Assembly (NCBI GenBank): GCA_900540375.1
Contig: UQFS01000018.1
Location: 1 to 64,000, forward strand
Source of the DNA: an uncultured Prevotella sp.
Lineage (GTDB): Bacteria > Bacteroidota > Bacteroidia > Bacteroidales > Bacteroidaceae
Direction of reading: 5' to 3'
Length of the DNA stretch: 64,000 bases
Below, in pieces: positions 17,874-25,877 of this stretch (the first letter of the stretch is position 1; each line of letters opens with the position of its first letter). The notes beneath the pieces are model-generated. The model saw nothing but the letters and a program-made list of their open reading frames with translations, was not told the origin of the DNA and searched no databases. A program made the position numbers and the translations under genes.

Positions 17874-19334
17874 ATGAAAATAAGCAATAAGCGTCATATC
17901 CCCTTTGTCGCAGCACTCTTGTTGGCTGCGGCCTCTCTTTCGGCCATGACTACTGTTCCCGGCTTGCCGGGTTCTGTTAGTCGTGTGGCTTCAGATTCTA
18001 CGTCACATGACAGTACAGCCAAGGAAGAGGCTCCGATTCCCGAGAGCAGTGTCATCGATGAAGTCGTGTGGGTGGTGGGCGACGAGCCCATCCTTAAGTC
18101 CGATGTAGAGATGATGCGTATGCAGGGACAGCAGGAAGGTATGACGTGGGGCGGAAATCCTGACTGTGCCATTCCCGAACAACTCGCCGTGCAGAAGCTC
18201 TTCCTCCACCAGGCAGAGATAGACTCCATTGATGTCAGTGAGTCTGAGATCGCTGCTGGTGTGCAGCAGCAGCTCAACCGCTGGATAGAGATCGCAGGCA
18301 GTCAGGAGAAACTCGAAGAGTATCGCAAGGAGTCCATCAACGAGATCCGCAACGACATGCACGATGAGTTCAAGAACCAGCAGCTCATCCAGAAGATGAA
18401 ACAGAAACTTGTCGAGGACGTGAAGGTCTCACCGGCCGACGTGCGTAGCTATTTCCGCAACGTCCCAAAGGACAGCTTGCCTTACGTGCCTACTGAGGTA
18501 GAGGTAGAGGTGATACAGGTTTCTCCGAAGATCAAGCAGAGCGAGATCAACCGAGTTAAGGACGAGCTTCGCGGATTTACCGAGCGTGTCAACAATGGTG
18601 AAACGAGTTTTTCCACGCTGGCGCGTCTCTATTCCGAGGATCCGGGTTCAGCCCGTCAGGGCGGTGAGCTGGGCTTCATGGGTCGTGGTATGCTGGATCC
18701 CGCCTTCGCTCAGGTGGCTTTCAACCTGACCGATCCTAAAAAGGTGTCTAAGATCGTGGAGTCGGAATTCGGCTATCATATCATTCAGCTCATTGACAAA
18801 CGCGGTGATAAGATCAATGTGCGCCACATTCTGCTCAGACCTAAAGTGTCGCAAGACGAGATCGAAGCAGCTGAGCAGCGTCTTGACTCTATCCGCAACG
18901 ACATCCTTGCCAACAAGTTCACCTTCGAGTCCGGTGCCTCTTATATCTCTGATGATAAAGACACCAAGAACAATCAGGGTCTTATGTCTAATAGCACCGC
19001 CGACGGCATGACCTCGCGTTTCCAGATGAAGGAGCTGCCCACAGAGATCGCAAGAGTCGTCGACACGATGAAGGTGGGAGAGATCTCCGCGCCCTTCACA
19101 CGTATCAATAATAAGAACAAGACGGTCGCTTGCATCATCAAGCTCAAGAGCCGGGTGGAAGGACATCGTGCTGCCATCACGGAGGATTTCCAGGTGATGA
19201 AGGATGTCGTCCTGGCCAAGGAGCGAGAGAAGGTGCTCAATGGCTGGGTCGTCGACAAGATCAAGCATACCTATGTCAGGGTCAACGACCGCTATAAAGA
19301 TTGTAAATTTCAGTATCAGGGATGGATCAGATGA
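17874..19334 (+). CDS. surA: SurA-like periplasmic chaperone/isomerase
   Basis: This 486-residue secreted protein is the better SurA match of the pair. After a signal peptide comes the SurA N-domain start (IDEVVWVVGDEPILKSDVEM), corresponding to the VVNxxxIxxSDV pattern. Two parvulin domains follow. The first contains ARLYSEDPGSARQGGELGFMGRGM at about 245-300 and GYHIIQLIDKRGDKINVRHIL. The second is partial. It helps outer-membrane barrels fold. The ATG at 17874 removes an unrelated 17-residue lead and begins the signal peptide. The 3' end overlaps the OstA-like gene, so they are translationally coupled. Confidence 0.88.
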   Translation: MKISNKRHIPFVAALLLAAASLSAMTTVPGLPGSVSRVASDSTSHDSTAKEEAPIPESSVIDEVVWVVGDEPILKSDVEMMRMQGQQEGMTWGGNPDCAIPEQLAVQKLFLHQAEIDSIDVSESEIAAGVQQQLNRWIEIAGSQEKLEEYRKESINEIRNDMHDEFKNQQLIQKMKQKLVEDVKVSPADVRSYFRNVPKDSLPYVPTEVEVEVIQVSPKIKQSEINRVKDELRGFTERVNNGETSFSTLARLYSEDPGSARQGGELGFMGRGMLDPAFAQVAFNLTDPKKVSKIVESEFGYHIIQLIDKRGDKINVRHILLRPKVSQDEIEAAEQRLDSIRNDILANKFTFESGASYISDDKDTKNNQGLMSNSTADGMTSRFQMKELPTEIARVVDTMKVGEISAPFTRINNKNKTVACIIKLKSRVEGHRAAITEDFQVMKDVVLAKEREKVLNGWVVDKIKHTYVRVNDRYKDCKFQYQGWIR

Positions 19335-21136
19335 CGTTCCGCAGATTTTTCCAACACTTATCATATAGGCATGGAACCGTTTTCTTTACGGCTCTATGCC
19401 TCTTTGCACTTTGTATGCTGACTGCTTTCGCTGCTCCCCGCAAGCGCAAGGCAGTGGACAATAGGGTCTATCTCGTACATGCCGATGAGTTGAAGTTCGA
19501 CATGTATGGGCCTAACCCCGACGCTCAGATCGTCAAGGGACACGTCCACTTCCTTCACCGGGGAGCCACGCTGACCTGCGATTCGGCTTACTTCTACCAG
19601 ACCACAAACTCTGTGCGTGCCATGGGACACGTGCATTTTCGTCAGCCACAGGACAATATCACGCTCACCTGTCAGCGGGCATGGTACGATGGCGAGGAAC
19701 AGCTTATGGAGGCCCGCAACGATGTAGTGCTCCATCATGCCCGACAGACGCTCTACACCGACTCACTCAACTACGACCGGCTCTACAACAACGCTTATTT
19801 CTTCCGTGGCGGACGGCTCATCGACGGAACGAGCAAACTCAGTTCTGACTGGGGCGAGTACAACACCGAGACCAAACAGGCTGTCTTCTACTACGATGTG
19901 CAGCTCCATACGCCAAAGACCCGCGTGTCCACTGATACGCTTTATTACGATACCCGCACCTCGCAGGCGCATGTCGTCGGACAGTACACACCCGATAAAG
20001 GGCAGGGTACGCCACGCGCCTCACGTATCATCAATGGGCAGAACGTCATCACTACCACCGACGCCTACTTTAATACCAAGACAGACAAGGCGGATCTCTA
20101 TGGGCGCTCGACAGTTGTCAACAAGGAGAAAACGATCACTGCCGACACCTTGTTCTATAATAGCAAGACCGGACGCAACTATGGTCAGGGCGACGTGGTG
20201 TATGTCGACAAGCGCAACAAGAACAAGCTTACCGCTCATCTCGTCGTCTACAACGAGAAGACCGGACGCGGCTTTGCCACGGGGCGTGCACTTGTCATCG
20301 ACTACTCACGCCCCGATACGCTGTGGATGCATGGGGACACGATGCGTGTGGAGACTTTCCATATCAACACCGACTCGGTCTACCGCAAGGTTCATTGTTA
20401 TCCCCGTGTGCGCATCTTCCGCAACGATGCGCAGGCGGTCTGCGACTCTTTGGTCTTCAACTCCAAGGACTCGTGCATGACGATGTATCACGATCCGATT
20501 CTCTGGAACGGACAGCGGCAGCTCTTGGGCGAGAGGATCCTGGCGTTTATGAATGACACCACGATCCGTGAGGCCCACGTCCTCGGACAAGCACTTTCCA
20601 TCGAGCTCATGCAGGACTCCACACACTACAATCAGGTGTCCTCTACCAATATGTTTGCTTATTTCCAGGCAGGCAAGATCCGACGCAGCGATGCCGTGGG
20701 CAATGTGCGTGCGATTTTCTTCCCTGTTGACGATAAGGACAGCACACTGATCGGACTCAACTATATCGAGACCGACACCATGCGCTCTTTTGTCAACGAT
20801 CAGCGCAAGCTGGAACGTATTTGGATGCCGAAAGCCCAGGGTACGCTCTATCCGATGACTCAGATTCCGCCGGGCAAGGACAAGCTCGATGTCTTTGCAT
20901 GGTTTGATTATATCCGACCGAAAGACAAGGATGACGTGTTTAACTGGAAAGCCAAAGCCTCGGGAACGGAGCTGAAACACATCAAGCGCCATGCCGCGCC
21001 AATCCAGCAACTCGGCAACAAAGTTGTTACGGAAAAGACGCAAATGCCTGCTCCTGCCGCTGACGGTGCAAAGAGCCATCAGACACCGCCACGTAAGCAG
21101 ACGCCGCCTGCGCGCAAGCAGGGCTCTCGTAGATAA
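19322..21136 (+). CDS. OstA/LptA-like organic-solvent-tolerance protein
   Basis: A 604-residue exported protein with repeated OstA/LptA beta-strand units, such as YLVHADELKFDMYGPNPDAQ, ITLTCQRAWYDGEEQLMEA and VSTDTLYYDTRTSQAHVVG. This fold carries LPS across the periplasm as part of the Lpt bridge. The N-terminus holds a signal (FFTALCLFALCMLTAFAAP). The protein is far longer than E. coli LptA (185) and ends in a Pro/Gln/Arg-rich basic tail. An alternative start at 19331 gives a classic ATGA overlap with the surA stop and is nearly as likely. With lptB elsewhere in the window, the role in LPS transport is a sound inference. Confidence 0.85.
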   Translation: MDQMTFRRFFQHLSYRHGTVFFTALCLFALCMLTAFAAPRKRKAVDNRVYLVHADELKFDMYGPNPDAQIVKGHVHFLHRGATLTCDSAYFYQTTNSVRAMGHVHFRQPQDNITLTCQRAWYDGEEQLMEARNDVVLHHARQTLYTDSLNYDRLYNNAYFFRGGRLIDGTSKLSSDWGEYNTETKQAVFYYDVQLHTPKTRVSTDTLYYDTRTSQAHVVGQYTPDKGQGTPRASRIINGQNVITTTDAYFNTKTDKADLYGRSTVVNKEKTITADTLFYNSKTGRNYGQGDVVYVDKRNKNKLTAHLVVYNEKTGRGFATGRALVIDYSRPDTLWMHGDTMRVETFHINTDSVYRKVHCYPRVRIFRNDAQAVCDSLVFNSKDSCMTMYHDPILWNGQRQLLGERILAFMNDTTIREAHVLGQALSIELMQDSTHYNQVSSTNMFAYFQAGKIRRSDAVGNVRAIFFPVDDKDSTLIGLNYIETDTMRSFVNDQRKLERIWMPKAQGTLYPMTQIPPGKDKLDVFAWFDYIRPKDKDDVFNWKAKASGTELKHIKRHAAPIQQLGNKVVTEKTQMPAPAADGAKSHQTPPRKQTPPARKQGSRR

Positions 21137-21148
21137 TCATTTCGGCAT

Positions 21149-21475
21149 ATGTTCTTCACTTTCCGTCGTCCCCGTCCTTTCCATCATACGTTCATCTACT
21201 ACGATGAGCGTAAGGAACGGCTGCGCCAACTGGAGGAACGCGCACGTGAAGAGTTAGCCGAAGAAGGGCGGCAGGCCAAGGAGGGTAGGGCAATGCAGTG
21301 CTCAACGGCGGATGACGCAGAGGCTCTGCGCTGTTTCCGTTCGGAGATCCTGCGTGGTACTTTCCTGTCTGCCGACAGCCGCGTGAAGCGCCGTCACAGC
21401 AGTCTGCTCTCCGGCAACCTGCTGCTCATCGTACTCATCCTGCTATGTGTTGTTTTGTTTCTATTGATGTTATGA
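21149..21475 (+). CDS. Small tail-anchored membrane protein, unknown function
   Basis: A 108-residue protein of unknown function. It has an aromatic N-terminus (MFFTFRRPRPFHHTFIYYDE), a charged Arg/Glu helical region (about 22-50) that may form a coiled coil, and one hydrophobic segment at the very end (about 89-107, LLLIVLILLCVVLFLLML). That is the topology of a tail-anchored inner-membrane protein with its bulk in the cytoplasm. It fits tightly between the OstA-like gene (12-base gap) and mutL (4-base gap), so it is a real member of the operon. I do not recognise a family. Confidence 0.75.
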   Translation: MFFTFRRPRPFHHTFIYYDERKERLRQLEERAREELAEEGRQAKEGRAMQCSTADDAEALRCFRSEILRGTFLSADSRVKRRHSSLLSGNLLLIVLILLCVVLFLLML

Positions 21476-21479
21476 CGTT

Positions 21480-23414
21480 ATGAGTGATATTATTCAACTT
21501 CTTCCAGACTCAGTTGCCAATCAGATTGCGGCCGGTGAGGTCATCCAGCGCCCCGCCTCGGTCATCAAGGAATTGGTCGAGAACGCTGTCGATGCCGGTG
21601 CCAAGCACATCGACATCGCCGTAGTCGATGCCGGACGCACGTCCATCCAGGTCATTGACGACGGCAAGGGCATGTCCGAGACCGACGCGCGCCTGGCCTT
21701 TGAACGCCATGCCACGTCCAAGATCCGTAAGGCCGACGACCTCTTCGACCTCCATACCATGGGATTCCGTGGCGAGGCTCTGCCGTCTATTGCTGCCGTA
21801 GCGCAGGTGGAACTGAAGACACGGCAACGGGGCGAGGACATAGGCACGCATCTGTCCATCGCTGGTGGTAAGGTGATGGGACAGGAGCCGTGTGCCTGTC
21901 CCGAAGGTTCCAACTTCATGGTGGAGAACCTCTTCTTCAATGTACCTGCCCGCCGAAAGTTCCTCAAGTCCAACAATACCGAGCTCAACAACATCCTAAC
22001 GGCATTCCAGCGCATTGTACTGGTCTATCCCGATATCGTCTTCCGCCTTCACAGCAATGATACGGAACTGCTCAACCTGCGGGCCTGTGGCTTGCGTCAG
22101 CGTATCGTAGACGTCTTTGGCAACCGTCTCAACCAGGATCTCCTACCCGTGAAGGTGGAAACCTCGCTTTGTGGTATCCATGGCTTCGTGGGCAAGCCTG
22201 AGTCGGCAAAGAAAAAGAATGCCCATCAGTATTTCTTTGTCAACGGCCGCTATATGCGTCATCCTTATTTTGCCAAGGCAGTGATGTCGGCTTTTGAGCG
22301 TTTGATACCCCAAGGTGAACAGGTGCCGTTCTTCCTCTATTTCGATGTTTCGCCGAAGGATATTGACGTCAACATCCATCCTACGAAGACGGAGATCAAG
22401 TTCGAGAACGAGCAGGCGGTGTGGCAGATCCTCAATGCGGCCGTGAAAGATGCTGTGGGTATTTTCAGCAATGCTACCACACTGGACTTTGACACGGAGG
22501 GTAAGCCCGACATTCCGGTCTTCGATCCCGACAATGGGGCTTCCATGCCGAAGGTAGACTTCGATCCGCAATATAATCCGTTCACAGCGTCGGTGCCGTC
22601 CTCTGGTGGCTCCAGTGCCTTGCATCCTTCCCGTATGGGCTCTGCCAACTTCCATGCTTCTCAGTTGGGGTCTGAGGGCTTTCACGCCTCTCGCATGGGC
22701 AGTTCGGCATCAGCGTTTGCTGACCTCGACGCATTGGCGGGTGGTGCTTCTTCATCATCTTTCAATAGTACACCGTCTTCGATGCCTGAGGATCTCTTCC
22801 CTCAAGAGAACAGTACGACGGCAGGTACCAAGCAGGTACTTGAGGAAAAGGCGCCGTCGCACTACCAGTATAAGGGGAAATACATCATGACCGCTGTAAA
22901 GTCGGGGCTGATGATCGTGGATCAGCATCGGGCACATATCCGCATTCTCTTCGAGCAGTATCAAAAGCAACTGGAGGCAAAGAAGATGCGGGCGCAGAAG
23001 GTGCTCTTCCCCGAGTCGCTTGAACTTACGGCTCAGCAGCAAGTGACCTTAGGACAGATCATGCCAGAATTGCAGGCTATGGGTTTTGAGCTGACAAGTT
23101 TAGGTGGAAATACGTGGTCGGTCAATGCTATGCCGGAAGGTCTTGACGGCATCAACGTGATGGATCTGCTCCACGATATGCTTGACGGTGTTCATGTTAC
23201 GGGTGATGAGGCTTTGCAGAAGGTCAATGAACAATTGGCATTGACGATGTCGCGTGCCGCCGCGATTCCTTATGGTCAGGTGCTTCAGAACGAGGAGATG
23301 GAAAATATCGTCAACAGCCTCTTCCTCTGTGGTAATGTCAACTATACGCCTGACGGTCACAGGATCCTCTGCATCTTGAAACAGCAGAATATTGAGCAGA
23401 TGCTGGGAGAATAG
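21480..23414 (+). CDS. mutL: DNA mismatch repair protein MutL
   Basis: MutL couples mismatch recognition by MutS to strand incision. The 644-residue protein has the GHKL ATPase motifs: NQIAAGEVIQRPASVIKELVENAVDAG, IDDGKGM, and FERHATSKI followed by GFRGEALPSIAAV. A C-terminal dimerisation domain starts at about 455 (YQYKGKYIMTAVKSGLMIVD). The endonuclease motif DQHxxxE of nicking MutLs appears only in altered form (VDQHRAHIRILFE), so activity cannot be judged by eye. The linker holds three copies of a 10-residue repeat of the type FHASRMGS (DNA about 22618-22708). The gene has unusually tight spacing with the envelope genes upstream. Confidence 0.95.
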   Translation: MSDIIQLLPDSVANQIAAGEVIQRPASVIKELVENAVDAGAKHIDIAVVDAGRTSIQVIDDGKGMSETDARLAFERHATSKIRKADDLFDLHTMGFRGEALPSIAAVAQVELKTRQRGEDIGTHLSIAGGKVMGQEPCACPEGSNFMVENLFFNVPARRKFLKSNNTELNNILTAFQRIVLVYPDIVFRLHSNDTELLNLRACGLRQRIVDVFGNRLNQDLLPVKVETSLCGIHGFVGKPESAKKKNAHQYFFVNGRYMRHPYFAKAVMSAFERLIPQGEQVPFFLYFDVSPKDIDVNIHPTKTEIKFENEQAVWQILNAAVKDAVGIFSNATTLDFDTEGKPDIPVFDPDNGASMPKVDFDPQYNPFTASVPSSGGSSALHPSRMGSANFHASQLGSEGFHASRMGSSASAFADLDALAGGASSSSFNSTPSSMPEDLFPQENSTTAGTKQVLEEKAPSHYQYKGKYIMTAVKSGLMIVDQHRAHIRILFEQYQKQLEAKKMRAQKVLFPESLELTAQQQVTLGQIMPELQAMGFELTSLGGNTWSVNAMPEGLDGINVMDLLHDMLDGVHVTGDEALQKVNEQLALTMSRAAAIPYGQVLQNEEMENIVNSLFLCGNVNYTPDGHRILCILKQQNIEQMLGE

Positions 23415-23457
23415 TCTGCTAAATCTAAAGCCTATTATGTTTAATAGACGATGAATA

Positions 23458-23497
23458 AAAAAAGGTTTTGGAACCATCTGGTTCCAAAACCTTTTTA
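23458..23497. terminator. Bidirectional terminator between mutL and ompA
   Basis: A strong stem (AAAAGGTTTTGGAACC at 23460-23475 with GGTTCCAAAACCTTTT at 23480-23495) with a 4-base loop and A/T flanks lies between the convergent mutL and OmpA-family genes. Confidence 0.88.
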
Positions 23498-23516
23498 TTT
23501 TTGGGCTTTTTCAGTC

Positions 23517-24680
23517 TTACTCAGCCACCTGCACAGTAGCGCGACGGTTGAAGGAGACAGGAGACAGCTCGTCAACACCACCCTTGCCGACGGTGTTGAT
23601 GTTAGAGCGGTCTACACCCATCTTCACGAGCTCGTCAGCAACAGTAGCTGCACGACCCTCAGAGAGCTTCTGGTTGATCTCTGGAGTACCGGTAGCGCTG
23701 TCTGCATAACCAGTAACATTCAGCTTGCTGCCGTTCTCCTTAGCATACTGGGCGACAGCTTTCACGTTGACAAGATCCTTCTGGGAAGCGATGTCGGTGT
23801 GGTTGATGTTGAAGAAGACAGACACAGGAGTGGTGACGAAGTTCTTGACAGCCTTCGGGGTCTCTTTGGGCTGCTCGCTGAGGAGCTTCTTCAGACGTGT
23901 GTTCTCGGCGTTAGCATCGTCGAGCTGACCCTGAAGAGCGTCGAGCTGGTTCTGATACATAGCCTTCAGAGCGTCTACGTCAGGCACTTTGTTCCATGTG
24001 CTCTTGCCCAGGTTGAAGGTCAGACCCACCTCAGCATAGAGGTGATTGTCCTTGTCTTCCCATCCACGCAGATCGTGCGTGTTGCCTTTGAAGTTACTGC
24101 TTGCGCTGTAACCGTCGAAGTCTTCCTCCATACGGTTCCAACCACCTTCAACATAGACGTTCATCTTGTCGCACAGGCGCCAAGAGGACTGCAAACCGAC
24201 GCTCAACTGCATAGCGTAGAGGTTGGTCTTGCAGTTGCGGGAGAAACCACCACCGGCAAAGGGAATCACGTTCCACACACGGTTGGGGTTGTAGCCGAAG
24301 AGCAGGTTGCTCATGTTGAACATTACGTGCTCGTTCAGCGTCCAGAATTTCATGCCGTTGCCAGCGTTGTTGTCGTCAGTGACAGCCTTGCCCCAGATAC
24401 CCTGCAGTTTAGTGCGGAGTCCGATGCCCGGAGTAAACCACTTACCGATAGCGACAGAGGCGCCCGGGTTACTGCGGAACTTCTTGAACGGGCTCCTGGA
24501 CAGACCCAGTCCGTGCTCCTCGTTGCTGTACCAAGCACTCCAGTCAACACCACCCTGGATGAACCAGTTGCTCCAGAAAGAGTTGGTGGCCACGCTGTAT
24601 TTCTGTACGGGTGTTGTCTCCTGAGCCTGAGTGCCCAAGGCGAAACCGGCAAAAGCCAATGCAATGAATAACTTTCTCAT
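23517..24680 (-). CDS. OmpA-family outer-membrane protein
   Basis: This 387-residue protein starts with a signal peptide (MRKLFIALAFAGFALGTQA), followed by an N-terminal beta-barrel of about 200 residues. A short coiled-coil linker comes next (LQGQLDDANAENTRLKKLL), then a C-terminal OmpA peptidoglycan-binding domain (about 290-387: NVTGYADSATGTPEINQKLS, then RAATVADELVKMGV). It anchors the outer membrane to the cell wall and is likely abundant. The promoter at 24757 is strong by match. A paralogue of the same design is at 28601 on the other strand. Confidence 0.9.
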   Translation of the reverse strand: MRKLFIALAFAGFALGTQAQETTPVQKYSVATNSFWSNWFIQGGVDWSAWYSNEEHGLGLSRSPFKKFRSNPGASVAIGKWFTPGIGLRTKLQGIWGKAVTDDNNAGNGMKFWTLNEHVMFNMSNLLFGYNPNRVWNVIPFAGGGFSRNCKTNLYAMQLSVGLQSSWRLCDKMNVYVEGGWNRMEEDFDGYSASSNFKGNTHDLRGWEDKDNHLYAEVGLTFNLGKSTWNKVPDVDALKAMYQNQLDALQGQLDDANAENTRLKKLLSEQPKETPKAVKNFVTTPVSVFFNINHTDIASQKDLVNVKAVAQYAKENGSKLNVTGYADSATGTPEINQKLSEGRAATVADELVKMGVDRSNINTVGKGGVDELSPVSFNRRATVQVAE

Positions 24681-24756
24681 AACTTTAACTATTAATTAAT
24701 TAATTGATTGGTAATCTTACGATATTAATCCTTTAGTTTACACATATCTGTGCGTG

Positions 24757-24764
24757 CAAAGTTA
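24757..24764 (-). promoter_or_regulatory. Promoter -7 box of the leftward ompA
   Basis: Minus-strand TAACTTTG followed by CA matches TAnnTTTG, about 75 bases upstream of the start codon. A long AT-rich stretch lies beyond it (24770-24900), in which I see nothing else. Confidence 0.72.
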
Positions 24765-24950
24765 ATACTTTTTTTCTTATGTTGGTGTCTTTTCTTGCTT
24801 TTTTTGCTTTTTACCCGCTTTTTTTTATGTGTAAACAGCTATGTAGCAATATTTTTGGGTTAAAAAACTGCTGAAATGATATGCTTTTTATACATCTGAC
24901 AGTTCATACCCCATATCCTAGGGATGCGTAAAAATCCGTGAACCATAAGG

Positions 24951-25349
24951 TTATTCCACATATCCGGTGACAGTAGCTTCTACAAAGTTAAATGCATTAC
25001 TATGAATCTCCACTTTCTTGTTAACGAATCCCTTGGCACTCTTTTTAGGATCAAACTTCACGGAAATATATCCCAAACCATTCGGAGGTATTGGAGAATG
25101 GGTATACGACTTTAACTTCACACATCCACAAGTGGTAGTCAAGTCTCGAAGAACCAATGGAGCCTGACCGGTGTTCTTCACTTGAAAAGTAAAGGAAATA
25201 GCATGGGATGAAGACTGAATCTGACCGAATGACCAGACAGAATCTATGAGTTGTATGCTTGTGTTGGGTTCTGTCAGATCACTTTTCTTATGTTGGCACC
25301 CAACAAAAGTAAGGAGGCAAAGTATCAAGATGAACAACGATTTCTTCAT
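24951..25349 (-). CDS. DUF1573 lipoprotein
   Basis: A 132-residue exported lipoprotein. The signal MKKSLFILILCLLTFVGC ends in a lipobox cysteine (residue 18). The rest is one DUF1573 Ig-like domain: FGQIQSSSHAISFTFQVKNTG, then the family hallmark TTCGCVK, then ISVKFDPKKSAKGFVNKKV. Such domains are common on Bacteroidetes surface and periplasmic proteins, and their exact role is unknown. It stands alone between the ompA promoter region and another small lipoprotein gene. Confidence 0.88.
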   Translation of the reverse strand: MKKSLFILILCLLTFVGCQHKKSDLTEPNTSIQLIDSVWSFGQIQSSSHAISFTFQVKNTGQAPLVLRDLTTTCGCVKLKSYTHSPIPPNGLGYISVKFDPKKSAKGFVNKKVEIHSNAFNFVEATVTGYVE

Positions 25350-25431
25350 ATTCGCTCAATAAAAAGCGTTTCTGCCAGCTATAAGATGATAGCATCGACA
25401 AGAACGCATGTATCAGGAGACTTTACTCAAA

Positions 25432-25779
25432 TTAGTTGTCATACTTGATATGAATGGCGCATGAGCCCTTCTCCATGTCTTCCTGATGGCGATAGATCTT
25501 GCCGTCACGAAGATAATAGTATGTAGGGTCGCCATCGAACTGTATGGTAGCATAGGCCTGGTCATGATTCGTGCCATCGCTCCACTTCGTATGGAAGGCT
25601 GAGTCTTCACCGGCAAACTTGATGGTTGCCGTATGATCATCGTTCAGCGTGAACTCGTTGTGGAACTCATCCGTGAACGAGCCTGCAAACTTATTGTTGT
25701 CCTGACCTTTCTTTCCTTCGCAGGAAGCCACAGCAATAGCGAGCGTAAGAACTAATGCTAATTGAAAAAGCTTTTTCAT
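25432..25779 (-). CDS. Small exported lipoprotein, unknown
   Basis: A 115-residue protein with a lipoprotein signal (MKKLFQLALVLTLAIAVASC, cysteine at residue 20). The mature domain of about 90 residues is strand-rich (FTLNDDHTATIKFAG, YATIQFDGDPTYYYLRDG), which suggests a small beta-barrel or lipocalin-like fold. That is inference only. It sits downstream of the large truncated surface gene and is separated from it by a terminator, so it likely has its own promoter. Function not recognised. Confidence 0.75.
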   Translation of the reverse strand: MKKLFQLALVLTLAIAVASCEGKKGQDNNKFAGSFTDEFHNEFTLNDDHTATIKFAGEDSAFHTKWSDGTNHDQAYATIQFDGDPTYYYLRDGKIYRHQEDMEKGSCAIHIKYDN

Positions 25780-25800
25780 ACAATGTTTGGTATTTACAAT

Positions 25801-25840
25801 GAAAAGGGTGTCATCTATCAGAAGAAGACACCCTTTCCCT
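25801..25840 (-). terminator. Terminator after the large surface protein gene
   Basis: The arms AAAGGGTGTC/GACACCCTTT (25803-25812 with 25827-25836) form a 10-bp stem, 41 bases downstream of the stop of the leftward gene at 25878. Confidence 0.75.
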
Positions 25841-25877
25841 TTATTCAGTCTCCTTTACAGGAAACTATGATGATTTA

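Noticed and set aside
23451..24671. 406-codon frame antisense to the leftward ompA
   Set aside because: The OmpA reading has signal peptide, barrel and OmpA domain plus a promoter. The antisense frame crosses the terminator and lacks any motif.
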